Positions 1 to 8,140 of a DNA stretch of 10,372 bases are shown piece after piece. The DNA is from DHVE2 group archaeon (GTDB taxonomy: Archaea > Thermoplasmatota > Thermoplasmata > Thermoplasmatales > Aciduliprofundaceae): the NCBI GenBank assembly GCA_026986135.1, contig JALSPD010000108.1, positions 1 through 10,372 on the forward strand, in the 5' to 3' direction. Numbering within the stretch: position 1 is the first letter of the stretch; every line of letters begins with the position of its first letter. The notes beneath the pieces were generated by a model. The model worked only from the letters and a program-made list of their open reading frames with translations, was not told the origin of the DNA and searched no databases. Made by a program: the position numbers and the translations under genes.

Positions 1-945
1 CATAATTATTGCACCATGCATTCCTTCAAGGAGTTTTTCTACAAGTTCTGGATTCATTCCAGGGTAGTAGTATATTAATGAGACTTTAGGATCAAGTTTT
101 TCTTTTAAATAAGTTGTTTCTCCTTTTTTTCTGTAGTTTCCAAAGAACTTTACTCCTTTATTGCTTACCTCTCCGAGAGGCTTTGAATTAACGCTCTCAA
201 ATGCGTCTCTTCTTGAGGTATGCATCTTTCTTACTCTTGTGCCTCTATGAATATGACATACATCATCATTGCTTGTGGCATGCATTACCACAGCTACCTC
301 TCCCAGATCGGATTTGGCAACTTTCACCGCCGATATGAGATTAAGGTACGCGTCACTGCTTGGCCTGTCACTACTACGCTGAGAACCTACCAGGATCACA
401 GGTGCTGAAAGGGATTCAAACATAAATGAAAGGGCTGCAGCAGTATATGACATGGTATCTGTACCATGTGGTATAACTATTCCATCGCTTTTCTCAATTT
501 CATCCTTTACAGCCTTTGCAATTTCAATCCAGTGTTGGGGTTTCATATTTTCGCTTAATATGTTAAATACCAATCTTGCCCTTATATTTGCTTCATTGAC
601 AATTTCAGGAACTGCAAACACAAAATCATCAGCGCTCATTGCGGGATGTACTGCACCAGTTCTGTAGTCTACGTAGCTGGCAATGGTTCCACCTGTTCCG
701 ATAATGGATACTGTTTTAAGGTCTTTTTTTCTGGAATCAATTACTTTTTTTCTTGCGATTTCCTTGGAGACTCTTTTTTTTATCAATTTTATGCTTTCGG
801 GTATTATTCCTACATTGTATCCGTTATCAAGTTTCAGAATGACTATATTTTCCTCCTCAAACTTGGGTTTTGGAAGCAAAATGCCGCGAAATGTACCTTT
901 TTTGGTTTTTACTTCAACATAATCTCCTTCTTGAAACTGGTCCAT
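1..945 (-). CDS. gatD: Glutamyl-tRNA(Gln) amidotransferase subunit D, N-terminal 315 residues (partial at window edge)
   Basis: GatD is the asparaginase-like subunit of the archaeal GatDE complex. It releases ammonia from a glutamine donor, and GatE uses that ammonia to turn Glu-tRNA(Gln) into Gln-tRNA(Gln). Translating the minus strand from the ATG at 945 gives an open frame to the window edge. Residues 1-60 look like the small beta-barrel found ahead of the asparaginase domain in GatD (MDQFQEGDYVEVKTKKGTF, then DNGYNVGI). The asparaginase I-type domain follows, with GTGGTIAS (Thr87), HGTDTM (Thr162, Asp163) and RVRKMHTSRRDAFES (Lys240). These match the Thr/Thr-Asp/Lys catalytic set of the family. 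The extra N-terminal domain and the basic linker (residues 56-75) favour GatD over a free L-asparaginase. About 100 C-terminal residues should lie beyond position 1. A TATA box centred about 26 bp upstream of the ATG suggests a leaderless mRNA. No defect is seen in the visible part. Confidence 0.95.
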   Translation of the reverse strand, partial: MDQFQEGDYVEVKTKKGTFRGILLPKPKFEEENIVILKLDNGYNVGIIPESIKLIKKRVSKEIARKKVIDSRKKDLKTVSIIGTGGTIASYVDYRTGAVHPAMSADDFVFAVPEIVNEANIRARLVFNILSENMKPQHWIEIAKAVKDEIEKSDGIVIPHGTDTMSYTAAALSFMFESLSAPVILVGSQRSSDRPSSDAYLNLISAVKVAKSDLGEVAVVMHATSNDDVCHIHRGTRVRKMHTSRRDAFESVNSKPLGEVSNKGVKFFGNYRKKGETTYLKEKLDPKVSLIYYYPGMNPELVEKLLEGMHGAIIM

Positions 946-964
946 GGCGGGTTATTGTGCATCC

Positions 965-972
965 CTTATATA
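965..972 (-). promoter_or_regulatory. TATA box of gatD
   Basis: Read on the minus strand this is TATATAAG, preceded by purine-rich AAAGGGA that could serve as the BRE. Its centre lies about 24-26 bp upstream of the gatD ATG at 945. Transcription should therefore start at or within a few bases of the start codon, giving a leaderless mRNA, and no Shine-Dalgarno sequence is present. The heptamer ATCCCTT occurs on both sides (961-967 and 972-978 on the plus strand), 11 bp apart. Confidence 0.6.
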
Positions 973-1003
973 TCCCTTTGCAAATTAAGAGTGATACAAA
1001 ATA

Positions 1004-1011
1004 TTTAAATA
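1004..1011 (+). promoter_or_regulatory. TATA box of the large subtilase gene
   Basis: TTTAAATA, preceded by ACAAAATA, is a good archaeal TATA/BRE match. A start 25-27 bp downstream of its centre falls near 1033-1035. This leaves only about 10 bases before the ATG at 1045, or none before the alternative GTG at 1036. It lies in the same 99-bp region as the gatD promoter, about 39 bp from the opposing TATA box, so the two promoters could influence each other. Confidence 0.55.
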
Positions 1012-1033
1012 CTTATATCCCAATACCTTCATT

Positions 1034-1040
1034 GGGTGGT
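1034..1040 (+). promoter_or_regulatory. Possible Shine-Dalgarno sequence deciding the subtilase start
   Basis: GGGTGGT lies four bases before the ATG at 1045 and partly matches the archaeal anti-Shine-Dalgarno partner (GGAGGTGATC). It favours ATG 1045 over the in-frame GTG at 1036, which lies inside this motif. The match is imperfect and the predicted transcript start falls on it, so leaderless initiation at GTG 1036 remains possible. The two choices differ by three residues. Confidence 0.35.
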
Positions 1041-1044
1041 ATGT

Positions 1045-4000
1045 ATGTTGAAGGCCAAATTATCGGTATTGGGGCTTGTGTTCGTAGTGATAATCATGGG
1101 TTTCTCTTCTATTCAGGGATCAGGAACTGCCACAGAGATGTCTCTGACAGGAGGATCCAATGGAGAATACCATTACTATATGGTTCTTAACTACAACGGT
1201 TCAGGGATTTTAAGAAAATATGGTTCATTGGCTCTGGTGTATGCGCCTTTATCGGCAGTTGATGGATATGAGTATTTTAATGAGGTTGACTATATTAAAA
1301 ATATAGGTCTCGCTGGTATATTTGCAGATCCTTTAGAAAATCCCAGAATATTTTCCAGCGGAGATGTTAAAGGAACATCCAAGTACTACATTGTGCAGTT
1401 TAATGGACCTCCTACACTAGATGATCTCAACTCTTTGAAGGAGTATGGAGATATTGTTTGGTATGTTCCATACAATGCTTATTTAGTCCATCTTACCAGT
1501 TCTCCAGAGAATCTTAAAAATTTAAAAAATGTGAGGTGGTATGGGATATATCAGCCTATGCTGAAACTTGCTCCTGATCTAAGGGAATTGGTGTTATCTA
1601 ACCTTGGTTATAAAGGTGGATTGTCAATATCTCCAGCGGCGGATGGCAATCTCCTGCCTGTGAGGGTAATTATGTGGAACAATGAACTTACTACCATTCG
1701 TTACGTTAAAGATCCAAAAATAACCCGCTTTGGAGGATTGGTTTATATTACAGGCTTCGTATCCCCAGAAGATCTTGAAAAAATAGCCTATATGGATGAT
1801 GTACTTTATGTAGAGAAATACATAACCCCTAAAATTTACGATGAAAAATCTGTGGAGATTATCGGAGCTCCATACCCAGGGGATGGAGCATGGATTCACA
1901 ATCATCTCCTCAATGGTGAAGGGGTAATAGTTGCTGTAGCAGATACAGGAATGGATACTGGCAGTGGAGGTGTTCTGCATCCTGATCTTGCTGATAGGGT
2001 CATTGCATTCTGGAGTGCAAATGGAGATGATGCCCATGACGGTCATGGACATGGCACGCATGTTGCGGGAATAATCGCAGGTACCGCTGCTACGGGTGAG
2101 AGGGATGAAGATGGATATTTGTATGGTCTTGGTGTTGCGCCCCATGCCCATCTGGTGGCTGAAAAGATATTTGGAGACGATGGGTCTTGGCTCTCTCCAG
2201 ATCATACCACTCTTGCCTATTTTGCCTATGCCAATGGTGCGGTTATCTCTTCAAATTCCTGGGGGGCCTCGGTAAGTGGTGCGTACACAAGTGAATCTCA
2301 GATATATGATGTTCTTACAAGAGATGCCGATCCATATAAGAATGGATCTCAGGAATTGCTTTTTGTTTTTGCTGCTGGAAATTCAGGTCCAAATGCTAAA
2401 ACTGTAGGATCACCAGGGACGGCCAAGAATGTGCTTACTGTGGGTGCTGTAGGCAACAACAGATTTGGGGACAACTATGAGAGCATTGCATCATTTTCAT
2501 CTCGTGGACCTACCGAGGATGGCCGCTTGAAGCCTGATGTTGTGGCTCCAGGTACGTGGATTGCATCTGCGCTTTCCCAAGATGCACATCCCGGCTGGGC
2601 ATGGGGTAATATTGACAGGTGGTACGAGTGGTGTGGGGGGACATCCCAGGCCACACCTCATGTATCTGGTGCTGCTGCGGTGTTTGTTCAATATTATAGG
2701 GGCATCTATGGAGATACTCCTAGCCCCGCACTTATAAAAGCAGCTCTTATTAACTCTGCCATTGATGTGAATGGTACCGATGCAGAGGAACCAATACCTA
2801 ACAACAATGAGGGCTGGGGAATGGTTTATCTGCCAAACATAGTTGATCCGCCCTATGGTGAGATATTTATTGATGAGAATGCAACTCTAAAGACCGGAGA
2901 TGTTTATGAGTATAATCTGACAGTAAGAGATTCAACACATCCCCTTAAGGTAACTATGGTATACACTGATAGAGAAGCCTCTCCAGGTGCCAATCCCACC
3001 TTGGTAAATGATCTAAATCTTGTGGTTTATGGTCCACACGGGGAAGTTTATGTGGGTAATAACTTTTCCGGGGGCTGGACTCAAGAAGGTGCTGGAAATG
3101 GAGACGCGAGAAACAACACAGAGAACGTTTACATACAGCATCCAGAAATAGGAAACTATACAATAAGGGTTGTTGCGCAGAACGTTCCCATGGATGCAGT
3201 TCCTGAGACTCCTGAGGTTGATCAGGATTTTGCTCTTGTGATTACCGGCGATGTAGGTAAGCCTCCACATTATTCTGCTGTCAGATTTTCTAAGGATTAT
3301 TACAAGCCTGGTGATGATGTAAATATATCTGTAATGGACTCATATGCAAATACCAATCCCGCCGAACAGGAACTTGTAAAATGCGATGTATATGTTAATT
3401 CTACCGGAGATCATGAACGCGTAGTACTCATGGAAGGAACTCCTGATAGTGGTATATTTGTGGCAAGTATTCATACTGAACCTGGCGATGCGAATCCGGG
3501 AGACGGAATACTTCAGATATCCACCATTGATACTCTCAATGCAGTTTACAAAGATTTTCTGGGAAGTATTAGGTATGCAAAGACCCATGTGGATGGTGAT
3601 TTTCCGGGGATCCAGAATATTTCAGTTGATGAGGTTAAATCCACATCAGCCAGGGTATTTATTAGAACTACAGAATCTGCAAGAATAGTGGTGTACTACG
3701 GTACATATGGCCATCTGACTAACGTTTCTTTGGATGGATATGGTACGGTACACAGTGTTATTCTATCAAATCTCATACCCTATACTGATTACTATTTCAA
3801 CGTTTATGTGGAAGATCTGGCGGGAAATGGTATCTTTGACACCAACAATGGGGCCCATTATCATTTTAGAACACTTCCTCCAGCGAGGATCCTTCTGGTA
3901 GCTGATGATGCTGGAGCGTACTCCTATTCAACAATATTCCTTGCCAAGGAGCTTAATGATCTTGGATACGACTACGATCTGTGGAACACAGTAAATGAGG

Positions 4001-7000
4001 GATCTCCATCGCTTGACCTTTTGCTTTCTCACTCCGTTGTTATATGGAATACTGGCCCCGATTGGTCCTCAGAGACCCTTACAAGTGAAGACCAGAGTAA
4101 TCTGAAATCGTATATGGATCATGGAGGGCGTCTTATTCTAATGGGCGATGACATCATATGGGGTACTGGTCTTGTGGATCTGTTCACAGACTATTTCCAC
4201 ATATCAAGCGTAAATCAGGATGCTATTTACGGTACAAAAACCACGGTTTATGGGGTTAGTGGTAATCCTATTACTGGAAACTACACTTCTGGCTTAATTT
4301 TGAATTCCACATATACCATGTACATTGATGAACTCACAACCGACGGTAGTGCAGAGGTTAGCTCACTATTCAGGGATACCAACAGTAAGGATATAGGGGT
4401 TATGGTGGACAATGCCACCTACCGAGCAATATATCTTGCATTTCCATATGAATGTCTTGCTGTTGACGAGTATGGAGCTGCATTAAATATCACCGATTCT
4501 ATGATTAAATGGGTTTTGAACGGAACCGATGTTTTCTCATTGTACCTTAAGTACAGTGACTGGGCAATGCTCGGGGAGAATTATTCATTGAGGGTTCTTG
4601 TTAGCAATTTTGATAATGTCTCCCACTCCACGAATGTCACCTTTATTATTGATAACTCTACTGAAACAGTGTATAATTACACAAGGAATGTTGTTGTCCC
4701 ATCTGGAGGTTTATGGCTAAGATTCAACTGGACTCCTGATTCAGAGGGGATTTACAGGGTTGTAATTTCAGTTGACAGGGATTACACCGAGACTATAACC
4801 GTGAATAATGTTGCCTCCTATACCCTTTACGTGCGTGAACTGCTGGGAACGGTAAGGGTAGGAGTTCTTGATTCCTGGGTTGCGGATTACGCTTCTTATG
4901 GGGATCTTGATTACATATCATCCCACTGGTACAGGTATGGCAATTATAAGGTGATATTTGATACCCAGAGGTTAAACAAGGATACAATAACTCTGCATGA
5001 TATCCTTTCCGCAGATCCAGACGTCTTAATGATCTCAAATGCATGGAGCAGGGATTATGGGTGGGAATTCAGCGATTCAGAGATAAACTCTATTAGTGTT
5101 GCGGTTGCCATGGGGTATGGAATTGTGGCTACATCGGGTACATTTGATGCGTCCAACGCACCCAATAATATGAAACTTGCACCTATTTTTGGTCTTAATG
5201 AAAGCATTGGGGGTATTTGGGCTGATCAGATAACCCAGTTCAGTTTGATAAATGAAAGTCACCCTGTGTTCAGTGGTCTTCAATCACCCCTTCCAACGCA
5301 GGTGGGATATGCATGCGTTGGTCTAGTTCCAGATAAAGCGGTAGTTCTTGCAGTTAGCGATAATTCATCATCTTACAGTAAAAAGGCCAATATCACTGAG
5401 TATAAGTTTGGAGGTGGAGAGGCTCTATACCTACCGACTATTTCAGAATACAATGCTGCGGGAGATGAAGATATGCATCTTCTTTACAACATGCTTGTGT
5501 ATGCCTGGAAAAATTCAACACCCATACCTCACGATCTGGCCTCTATTGAGGTGGTGACAGACAGACCATGGGTGCATCCCGGTGAATCTTTAAATGTGAC
5601 AGTGAGAATTTTTAATGCAGGCACTTATGAGGACACAGGAAACGTAACCCTTTATGCTGTATATGAGAATGGATCTCAGGCAATGCTCGGTGAAAAAAGT
5701 GTTGTGGCACCATCGCACAGATATATCAATGTTACCTTTAATGTTGCATTTGCTTCCGAAGGTGAAGTGAGACTAATTGCGATGGTATCCTCACCGATGG
5801 ATATGATTACAATGGACAATGTGAGCAGTGGCGTTGTGTACGTTCGTATGCCACGTGGTACAATCTTGGTGGCAGGGGTGGATTCCTTAGGATCTGCGTA
5901 TCCATCAATGATGATATGGAAAGATCTTAAGGAACATTGGTATATGTATGGGAATCGCACTTTAGAGTTTGATATGGGTACTCTTACTGGGAAGAATATA
6001 ACATACGATGATCTTGTAAGAAGCAAGGCAGATGTACTCATAATCTCAGATGCCTGGAACAACTATCCCAGCAGCGGTATATGGTGGGAGTTTAGTGATT
6101 CAGAAATTGCAGCGATAAAACAGTATGTTGCAGAGGGACATGGGTTGATAATGACCTCAGGTACTCTAAGCGTTGACAATGTGCCTAATAATATGAAGCT
6201 AGCCTCCCTTGCAGGTCTTAACGAATCAGCCAGCATGCACTGGGCAGATACATTCTCGGGTAAATTTGTACTTAACATGAGTTACAGTGAATCCACAGAG
6301 ATTTTCAGAGGCATTGCAGATCCCTATGTCTCTGGCGTAACTTATACAGCGTATGGATGGTCGCTTAATTCCTCATCACCTGCGGATATACTTGCAAATA
6401 GCACGGATAATTATGCTGGTGTCTTCTTCCACAAGTATTCCCTCGGAAGCGTGATTTACTTCTCCCACATACCGGAGTACGCCGCCAGTGCCAATAGGGA
6501 TGATAGACAGCTAGTCTATAATTCCATTGTCTTCACATATCTAAACTCTACTCAGCCAGTTACCGATACCAGCAAACCGCAGGTTGAATTTGTATCTCCA
6601 ACTGACGGCTCTGTGGTGAGTGGGATTCTTGCTGTTAGAGTTAACGCAACCGATAATATTTCATGGATTCCCAATGTAACAGTGTATCTTATCAACTCCA
6701 CCATCAATATTTCCTTTGAGACCGTTCATGATTATTCCCTTGGAGTGTTTAAGGCGGCCATTGATACAAAGCTCTACAGTGACGGTAACTACACTTTGCT
6801 TGCAAAAGCGGTGGATTACTATGGAAATGCAAACTGGACACATATAAATATCACAGTGGATAATACCAATCCCTTGGTGAGAATAACGAATATTGAAGAT
6901 GGAGCGAAAATAACAGAGAGGGATGTTACAGTGGAATGGACCTATTACGATCCGCATATGTCTCATCTGGAAGTTGAGATTGACGGTGGCTCTTGGATAA

Positions 7001-7512
7001 ACGTGGGCATGGCTGAGAATTATACATTCCATAATCTGAGCATTGGTGAGCATACGGTGGTTGTCAGGGCTTACGATATTCTGGGGCACATTGGATCATA
7101 TGGTGTTACCTTTGATGTTGTCAAGGGCCCCGTACCTTCGGCACCGCAGAATCTTGTGGCACATCCAAGCACAGGTACAGAAATTTATATAAATCTTACA
7201 TGGGAAACACCTCAGAGCACGGGTGGGATTCCAATAGTTGAATACAGAATATACCGCGGTACCGCATCTGGCGGAGAGGTTTTGATAGCGAATGTTAGTG
7301 GGGATGTGCATTACTTCAACGATACCTCAGTGCGTCCGGGTACAACATATTATTACTACATCACCGCAGTGAATGCCAATGGAGAGGGCGAAAGAAGCGA
7401 AGAAGTGAGCGCAACAGTTACACAGATACCTGAGATGGAAATTCTTGCTGTACCGTTGGTTGCAGTGATTCTGATACTTTTCAGAAAACTGCCTCCTCTA
7501 TCTCGTTCATAA
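1045..7512 (+). CDS. Giant secreted subtilisin-like (S8) protease with three alpha/beta modules and a C-terminal membrane anchor
   Basis: This is an extracellular serine endopeptidase of 2155 residues, numbered from ATG 1045. Residues 1-28 form a signal peptide (basic MLKAK, then a hydrophobic run). Residues 30-290 form a propeptide region with two strand-helix-strand segments (about 113-178 and 204-270). The S8 catalytic domain spans about 275-600: Asp300 (VAVADTG), His336 (HGHGTHVAG), Asn446 (AAGNSGP) and Ser534 (GGTSQATPHVSG), all intact. A beta-sandwich at about 605-736 and the triad spacing resemble the KP-43-type subtilases. Then follow a beta domain (743-838), a fibronectin III-like domain (856-947), alpha/beta module 1 (947-1160), CARDB-like (1162-1265), alpha/beta module 2 (1268-1492), CARDB-like (1494-1602), alpha/beta module 3 (1605-1836), two Ig-like domains (1844-2029), fibronectin III (2029-2127), and IPEMEILAVP plus a hydrophobic stretch ending RKLPPLSRS. 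The alpha/beta modules resemble class I amidotransferase-fold/ThuA-like domains but show no clear Cys nucleophile. About fifty N-x-S/T sequons and only four Cys fit a glycosylated surface protein. Protease assignment is firm; substrate and module roles are unknown. Confidence 0.93.
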   Translation: MLKAKLSVLGLVFVVIIMGFSSIQGSGTATEMSLTGGSNGEYHYYMVLNYNGSGILRKYGSLALVYAPLSAVDGYEYFNEVDYIKNIGLAGIFADPLENPRIFSSGDVKGTSKYYIVQFNGPPTLDDLNSLKEYGDIVWYVPYNAYLVHLTSSPENLKNLKNVRWYGIYQPMLKLAPDLRELVLSNLGYKGGLSISPAADGNLLPVRVIMWNNELTTIRYVKDPKITRFGGLVYITGFVSPEDLEKIAYMDDVLYVEKYITPKIYDEKSVEIIGAPYPGDGAWIHNHLLNGEGVIVAVADTGMDTGSGGVLHPDLADRVIAFWSANGDDAHDGHGHGTHVAGIIAGTAATGERDEDGYLYGLGVAPHAHLVAEKIFGDDGSWLSPDHTTLAYFAYANGAVISSNSWGASVSGAYTSESQIYDVLTRDADPYKNGSQELLFVFAAGNSGPNAKTVGSPGTAKNVLTVGAVGNNRFGDNYESIASFSSRGPTEDGRLKPDVVAPGTWIASALSQDAHPGWAWGNIDRWYEWCGGTSQATPHVSGAAAVFVQYYRGIYGDTPSPALIKAALINSAIDVNGTDAEEPIPNNNEGWGMVYLPNIVDPPYGEIFIDENATLKTGDVYEYNLTVRDSTHPLKVTMVYTDREASPGANPTLVNDLNLVVYGPHGEVYVGNNFSGGWTQEGAGNGDARNNTENVYIQHPEIGNYTIRVVAQNVPMDAVPETPEVDQDFALVITGDVGKPPHYSAVRFSKDYYKPGDDVNISVMDSYANTNPAEQELVKCDVYVNSTGDHERVVLMEGTPDSGIFVASIHTEPGDANPGDGILQISTIDTLNAVYKDFLGSIRYAKTHVDGDFPGIQNISVDEVKSTSARVFIRTTESARIVVYYGTYGHLTNVSLDGYGTVHSVILSNLIPYTDYYFNVYVEDLAGNGIFDTNNGAHYHFRTLPPARILLVADDAGAYSYSTIFLAKELNDLGYDYDLWNTVNEGSPSLDLLLSHSVVIWNTGPDWSSETLTSEDQSNLKSYMDHGGRLILMGDDIIWGTGLVDLFTDYFHISSVNQDAIYGTKTTVYGVSGNPITGNYTSGLILNSTYTMYIDELTTDGSAEVSSLFRDTNSKDIGVMVDNATYRAIYLAFPYECLAVDEYGAALNITDSMIKWVLNGTDVFSLYLKYSDWAMLGENYSLRVLVSNFDNVSHSTNVTFIIDNSTETVYNYTRNVVVPSGGLWLRFNWTPDSEGIYRVVISVDRDYTETITVNNVASYTLYVRELLGTVRVGVLDSWVADYASYGDLDYISSHWYRYGNYKVIFDTQRLNKDTITLHDILSADPDVLMISNAWSRDYGWEFSDSEINSISVAVAMGYGIVATSGTFDASNAPNNMKLAPIFGLNESIGGIWADQITQFSLINESHPVFSGLQSPLPTQVGYACVGLVPDKAVVLAVSDNSSSYSKKANITEYKFGGGEALYLPTISEYNAAGDEDMHLLYNMLVYAWKNSTPIPHDLASIEVVTDRPWVHPGESLNVTVRIFNAGTYEDTGNVTLYAVYENGSQAMLGEKSVVAPSHRYINVTFNVAFASEGEVRLIAMVSSPMDMITMDNVSSGVVYVRMPRGTILVAGVDSLGSAYPSMMIWKDLKEHWYMYGNRTLEFDMGTLTGKNITYDDLVRSKADVLIISDAWNNYPSSGIWWEFSDSEIAAIKQYVAEGHGLIMTSGTLSVDNVPNNMKLASLAGLNESASMHWADTFSGKFVLNMSYSESTEIFRGIADPYVSGVTYTAYGWSLNSSSPADILANSTDNYAGVFFHKYSLGSVIYFSHIPEYAASANRDDRQLVYNSIVFTYLNSTQPVTDTSKPQVEFVSPTDGSVVSGILAVRVNATDNISWIPNVTVYLINSTINISFETVHDYSLGVFKAAIDTKLYSDGNYTLLAKAVDYYGNANWTHINITVDNTNPLVRITNIEDGAKITERDVTVEWTYYDPHMSHLEVEIDGGSWINVGMAENYTFHNLSIGEHTVVVRAYDILGHIGSYGVTFDVVKGPVPSAPQNLVAHPSTGTEIYINLTWETPQSTGGIPIVEYRIYRGTASGGEVLIANVSGDVHYFNDTSVRPGTTYYYYITAVNANGEGERSEEVSATVTQIPEMEILAVPLVAVILILFRKLPPLSRS
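4528..5520 (+). repeat. Internal tandem duplication in the subtilase, copy 1 (CARDB-like plus alpha/beta module)
   Basis: This stretch encodes residues 1162-1492: a beta-sandwich (VFSLYLKYSDWAMLGENYSL onward) and then an alpha/beta module starting GTVRVGVLDSW. Signature strings shared with copy 2 are EFSDSEI (residue 1341), TSGT, PNNMKLA (residue 1373), GLNES, and a closing SEYNAAGDED with a following helix. The signatures sit exactly 341 residues before their partners. The similarity is clear in protein and patchy in DNA, so the duplication is old. Confidence 0.85.
5524..6555 (+). repeat. Internal tandem duplication in the subtilase, copy 2 (CARDB-like plus alpha/beta module)
   Basis: This stretch encodes residues 1494-1836: a beta-sandwich (HDLASIEVVTDRPWVHPGES onward) and an alpha/beta module starting GTILVAGVDS. 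EFSDSEI recurs at residue 1682 and PNNMKLA at 1714, the same spacing as in copy 1. Copy 2 has no Cys at all within its alpha/beta module, which argues against a conserved amidotransferase-type nucleophile in these modules. Confidence 0.85.
7481..7512. other. Tail-to-tail coding overlap of the subtilase gene and pyrF
   Basis: The two genes converge and share 32 bp. The plus strand encodes the last ten subtilase residues (FRKLPPLSRS) and TAA. The minus strand encodes the end of PyrF (IEEAVF) and TGA at 7483-7481. Both frames look genuine, because the PyrF C-terminus follows a complete barrel and the subtilase tail supplies the only basic residues after its hydrophobic segment. Confidence 0.85.
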
Positions 7513-8119
7513 TTTCTTTTGCTTTTTTTTCCGGGTTATCGGAATTGTATATTGTTCTTCCCACTATTATGTAATCCGCCCCTGCCTCAATGGCCTTTTT
7601 TGCACTACCGCCCTGTGCACCCACTCCAGGAGATAGGATAAGAAGATTACCTGCTATTTTTCTTATTTTTTTCAGTCTTTCTGGTCTTGTAGCAGGAGCT
7701 ATTATTCCGTGAGCACCTGCTTCTTTAGCCAGTTTTACCATCTGGTCGGTGTGTGCTTGAAGAAACTCCAACGCTCCTGGATGGGACATTTCAGTTACTA
7801 CATATACGTCCATATCTTTAGCCTCTTCTACTGCGGCTTTTAGAGAATCTGAACCTACAAAGGCATGTACTATTATTCCGCGAGCACCAAATTTTCTTGC
7901 AGTCTTAACGATCAGTTTGGTGGTATTTGGTATGTCTGCAACTTTGAAATCGCATATTACTGGAACAAGAGAGGAAAGCTCCTTTACTATTTCCATTCCT
8001 GAGTTCATTATGAGAGGCCATCCCACCTTTATGGAATGGAGATATTTTGAGGTTTTTTCTGCTATATCCAGCGCTGTTTCTCTGTCCATGACATCCAACG
8101 CAAGTATAAGTCGTGACAT
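7481..8119 (-). CDS. pyrF: Orotidine 5'-phosphate decarboxylase
   Basis: This enzyme catalyses the last step of de novo UMP synthesis, OMP to UMP plus CO2, in the cytoplasm. The 212-residue protein is a complete TIM barrel of the short archaeal type. LALDV (Asp9) opens the barrel. KVGWPL (Lys31) and the signature DFKVADIPNT (Asp57, Lys59, Asp62) give the Lys-Asp-Lys-Asp catalytic set. SPGVGAQGGS and the later VGRTIY form the phosphate-binding end of the barrel. The start at 8119 gives the expected N-terminus immediately before the first beta strand. A TATA box centred about 26 bp upstream implies a leaderless mRNA. The gene stands alone, divergent from the aldolase operon and overlapping the subtilase gene by 32 bp at its 3' end. 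No other pyrimidine genes lie nearby. Confidence 0.96.
   Translation of the reverse strand: MSRLILALDVMDRETALDIAEKTSKYLHSIKVGWPLIMNSGMEIVKELSSLVPVICDFKVADIPNTTKLIVKTARKFGARGIIVHAFVGSDSLKAAVEEAKDMDVYVVTEMSHPGALEFLQAHTDQMVKLAKEAGAHGIIAPATRPERLKKIRKIAGNLLILSPGVGAQGGSAKKAIEAGADYIIVGRTIYNSDNPEKKAKEIMNEIEEAVF
7511..7530 (+). terminator. Probable U-tract terminator of the subtilase transcript
   Basis: Directly after the stop codon the plus strand reads AATTTCTTTTGC followed by eight T residues. T-runs of this kind terminate archaeal RNA polymerase without needing a hairpin. The tract lies wholly inside the convergent pyrF gene, where the complementary strand encodes Glu-Lys-Lys-Ala-Lys-Glu. Confidence 0.5.
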
Positions 8120-8140
8120 GATGCCACCATGGGTAAGGAA

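Noticed and set aside
646..1008. Plus-strand open frames of 79-120 codons over 452-1008
   Set aside because: They lie opposite gatD, whose minus-strand frame has intact catalytic motifs; their translations are low-complexity Phe/Ser-rich sequence typical of antisense frames.
1036..1044. GTG at 1036 as the subtilase start
   Set aside because: It is possible for a leaderless mRNA, but ATG 1045 has a Shine-Dalgarno-like GGGTGGT at four bases and gives a cleaner signal peptide; kept only as an alternative.
1624..2205. Minus-strand open frame of 193 codons inside the subtilase gene
   Set aside because: It is antisense to the conserved Asp/His part of the S8 domain and has no promoter, ribosome site or recognisable motif.
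4793..5283. Antisense frames over the first duplicated module as a possible nested gene
   Set aside because: Basic, Cys/His-rich composition, no start signals, and explained by the codon pattern of the real plus-strand frame.
6661..7089. Minus-strand open frame of 142 codons inside the subtilase gene
   Set aside because: It is a Cys/His/Ile-rich antisense translation of the Ig-like domains, with no start signals.
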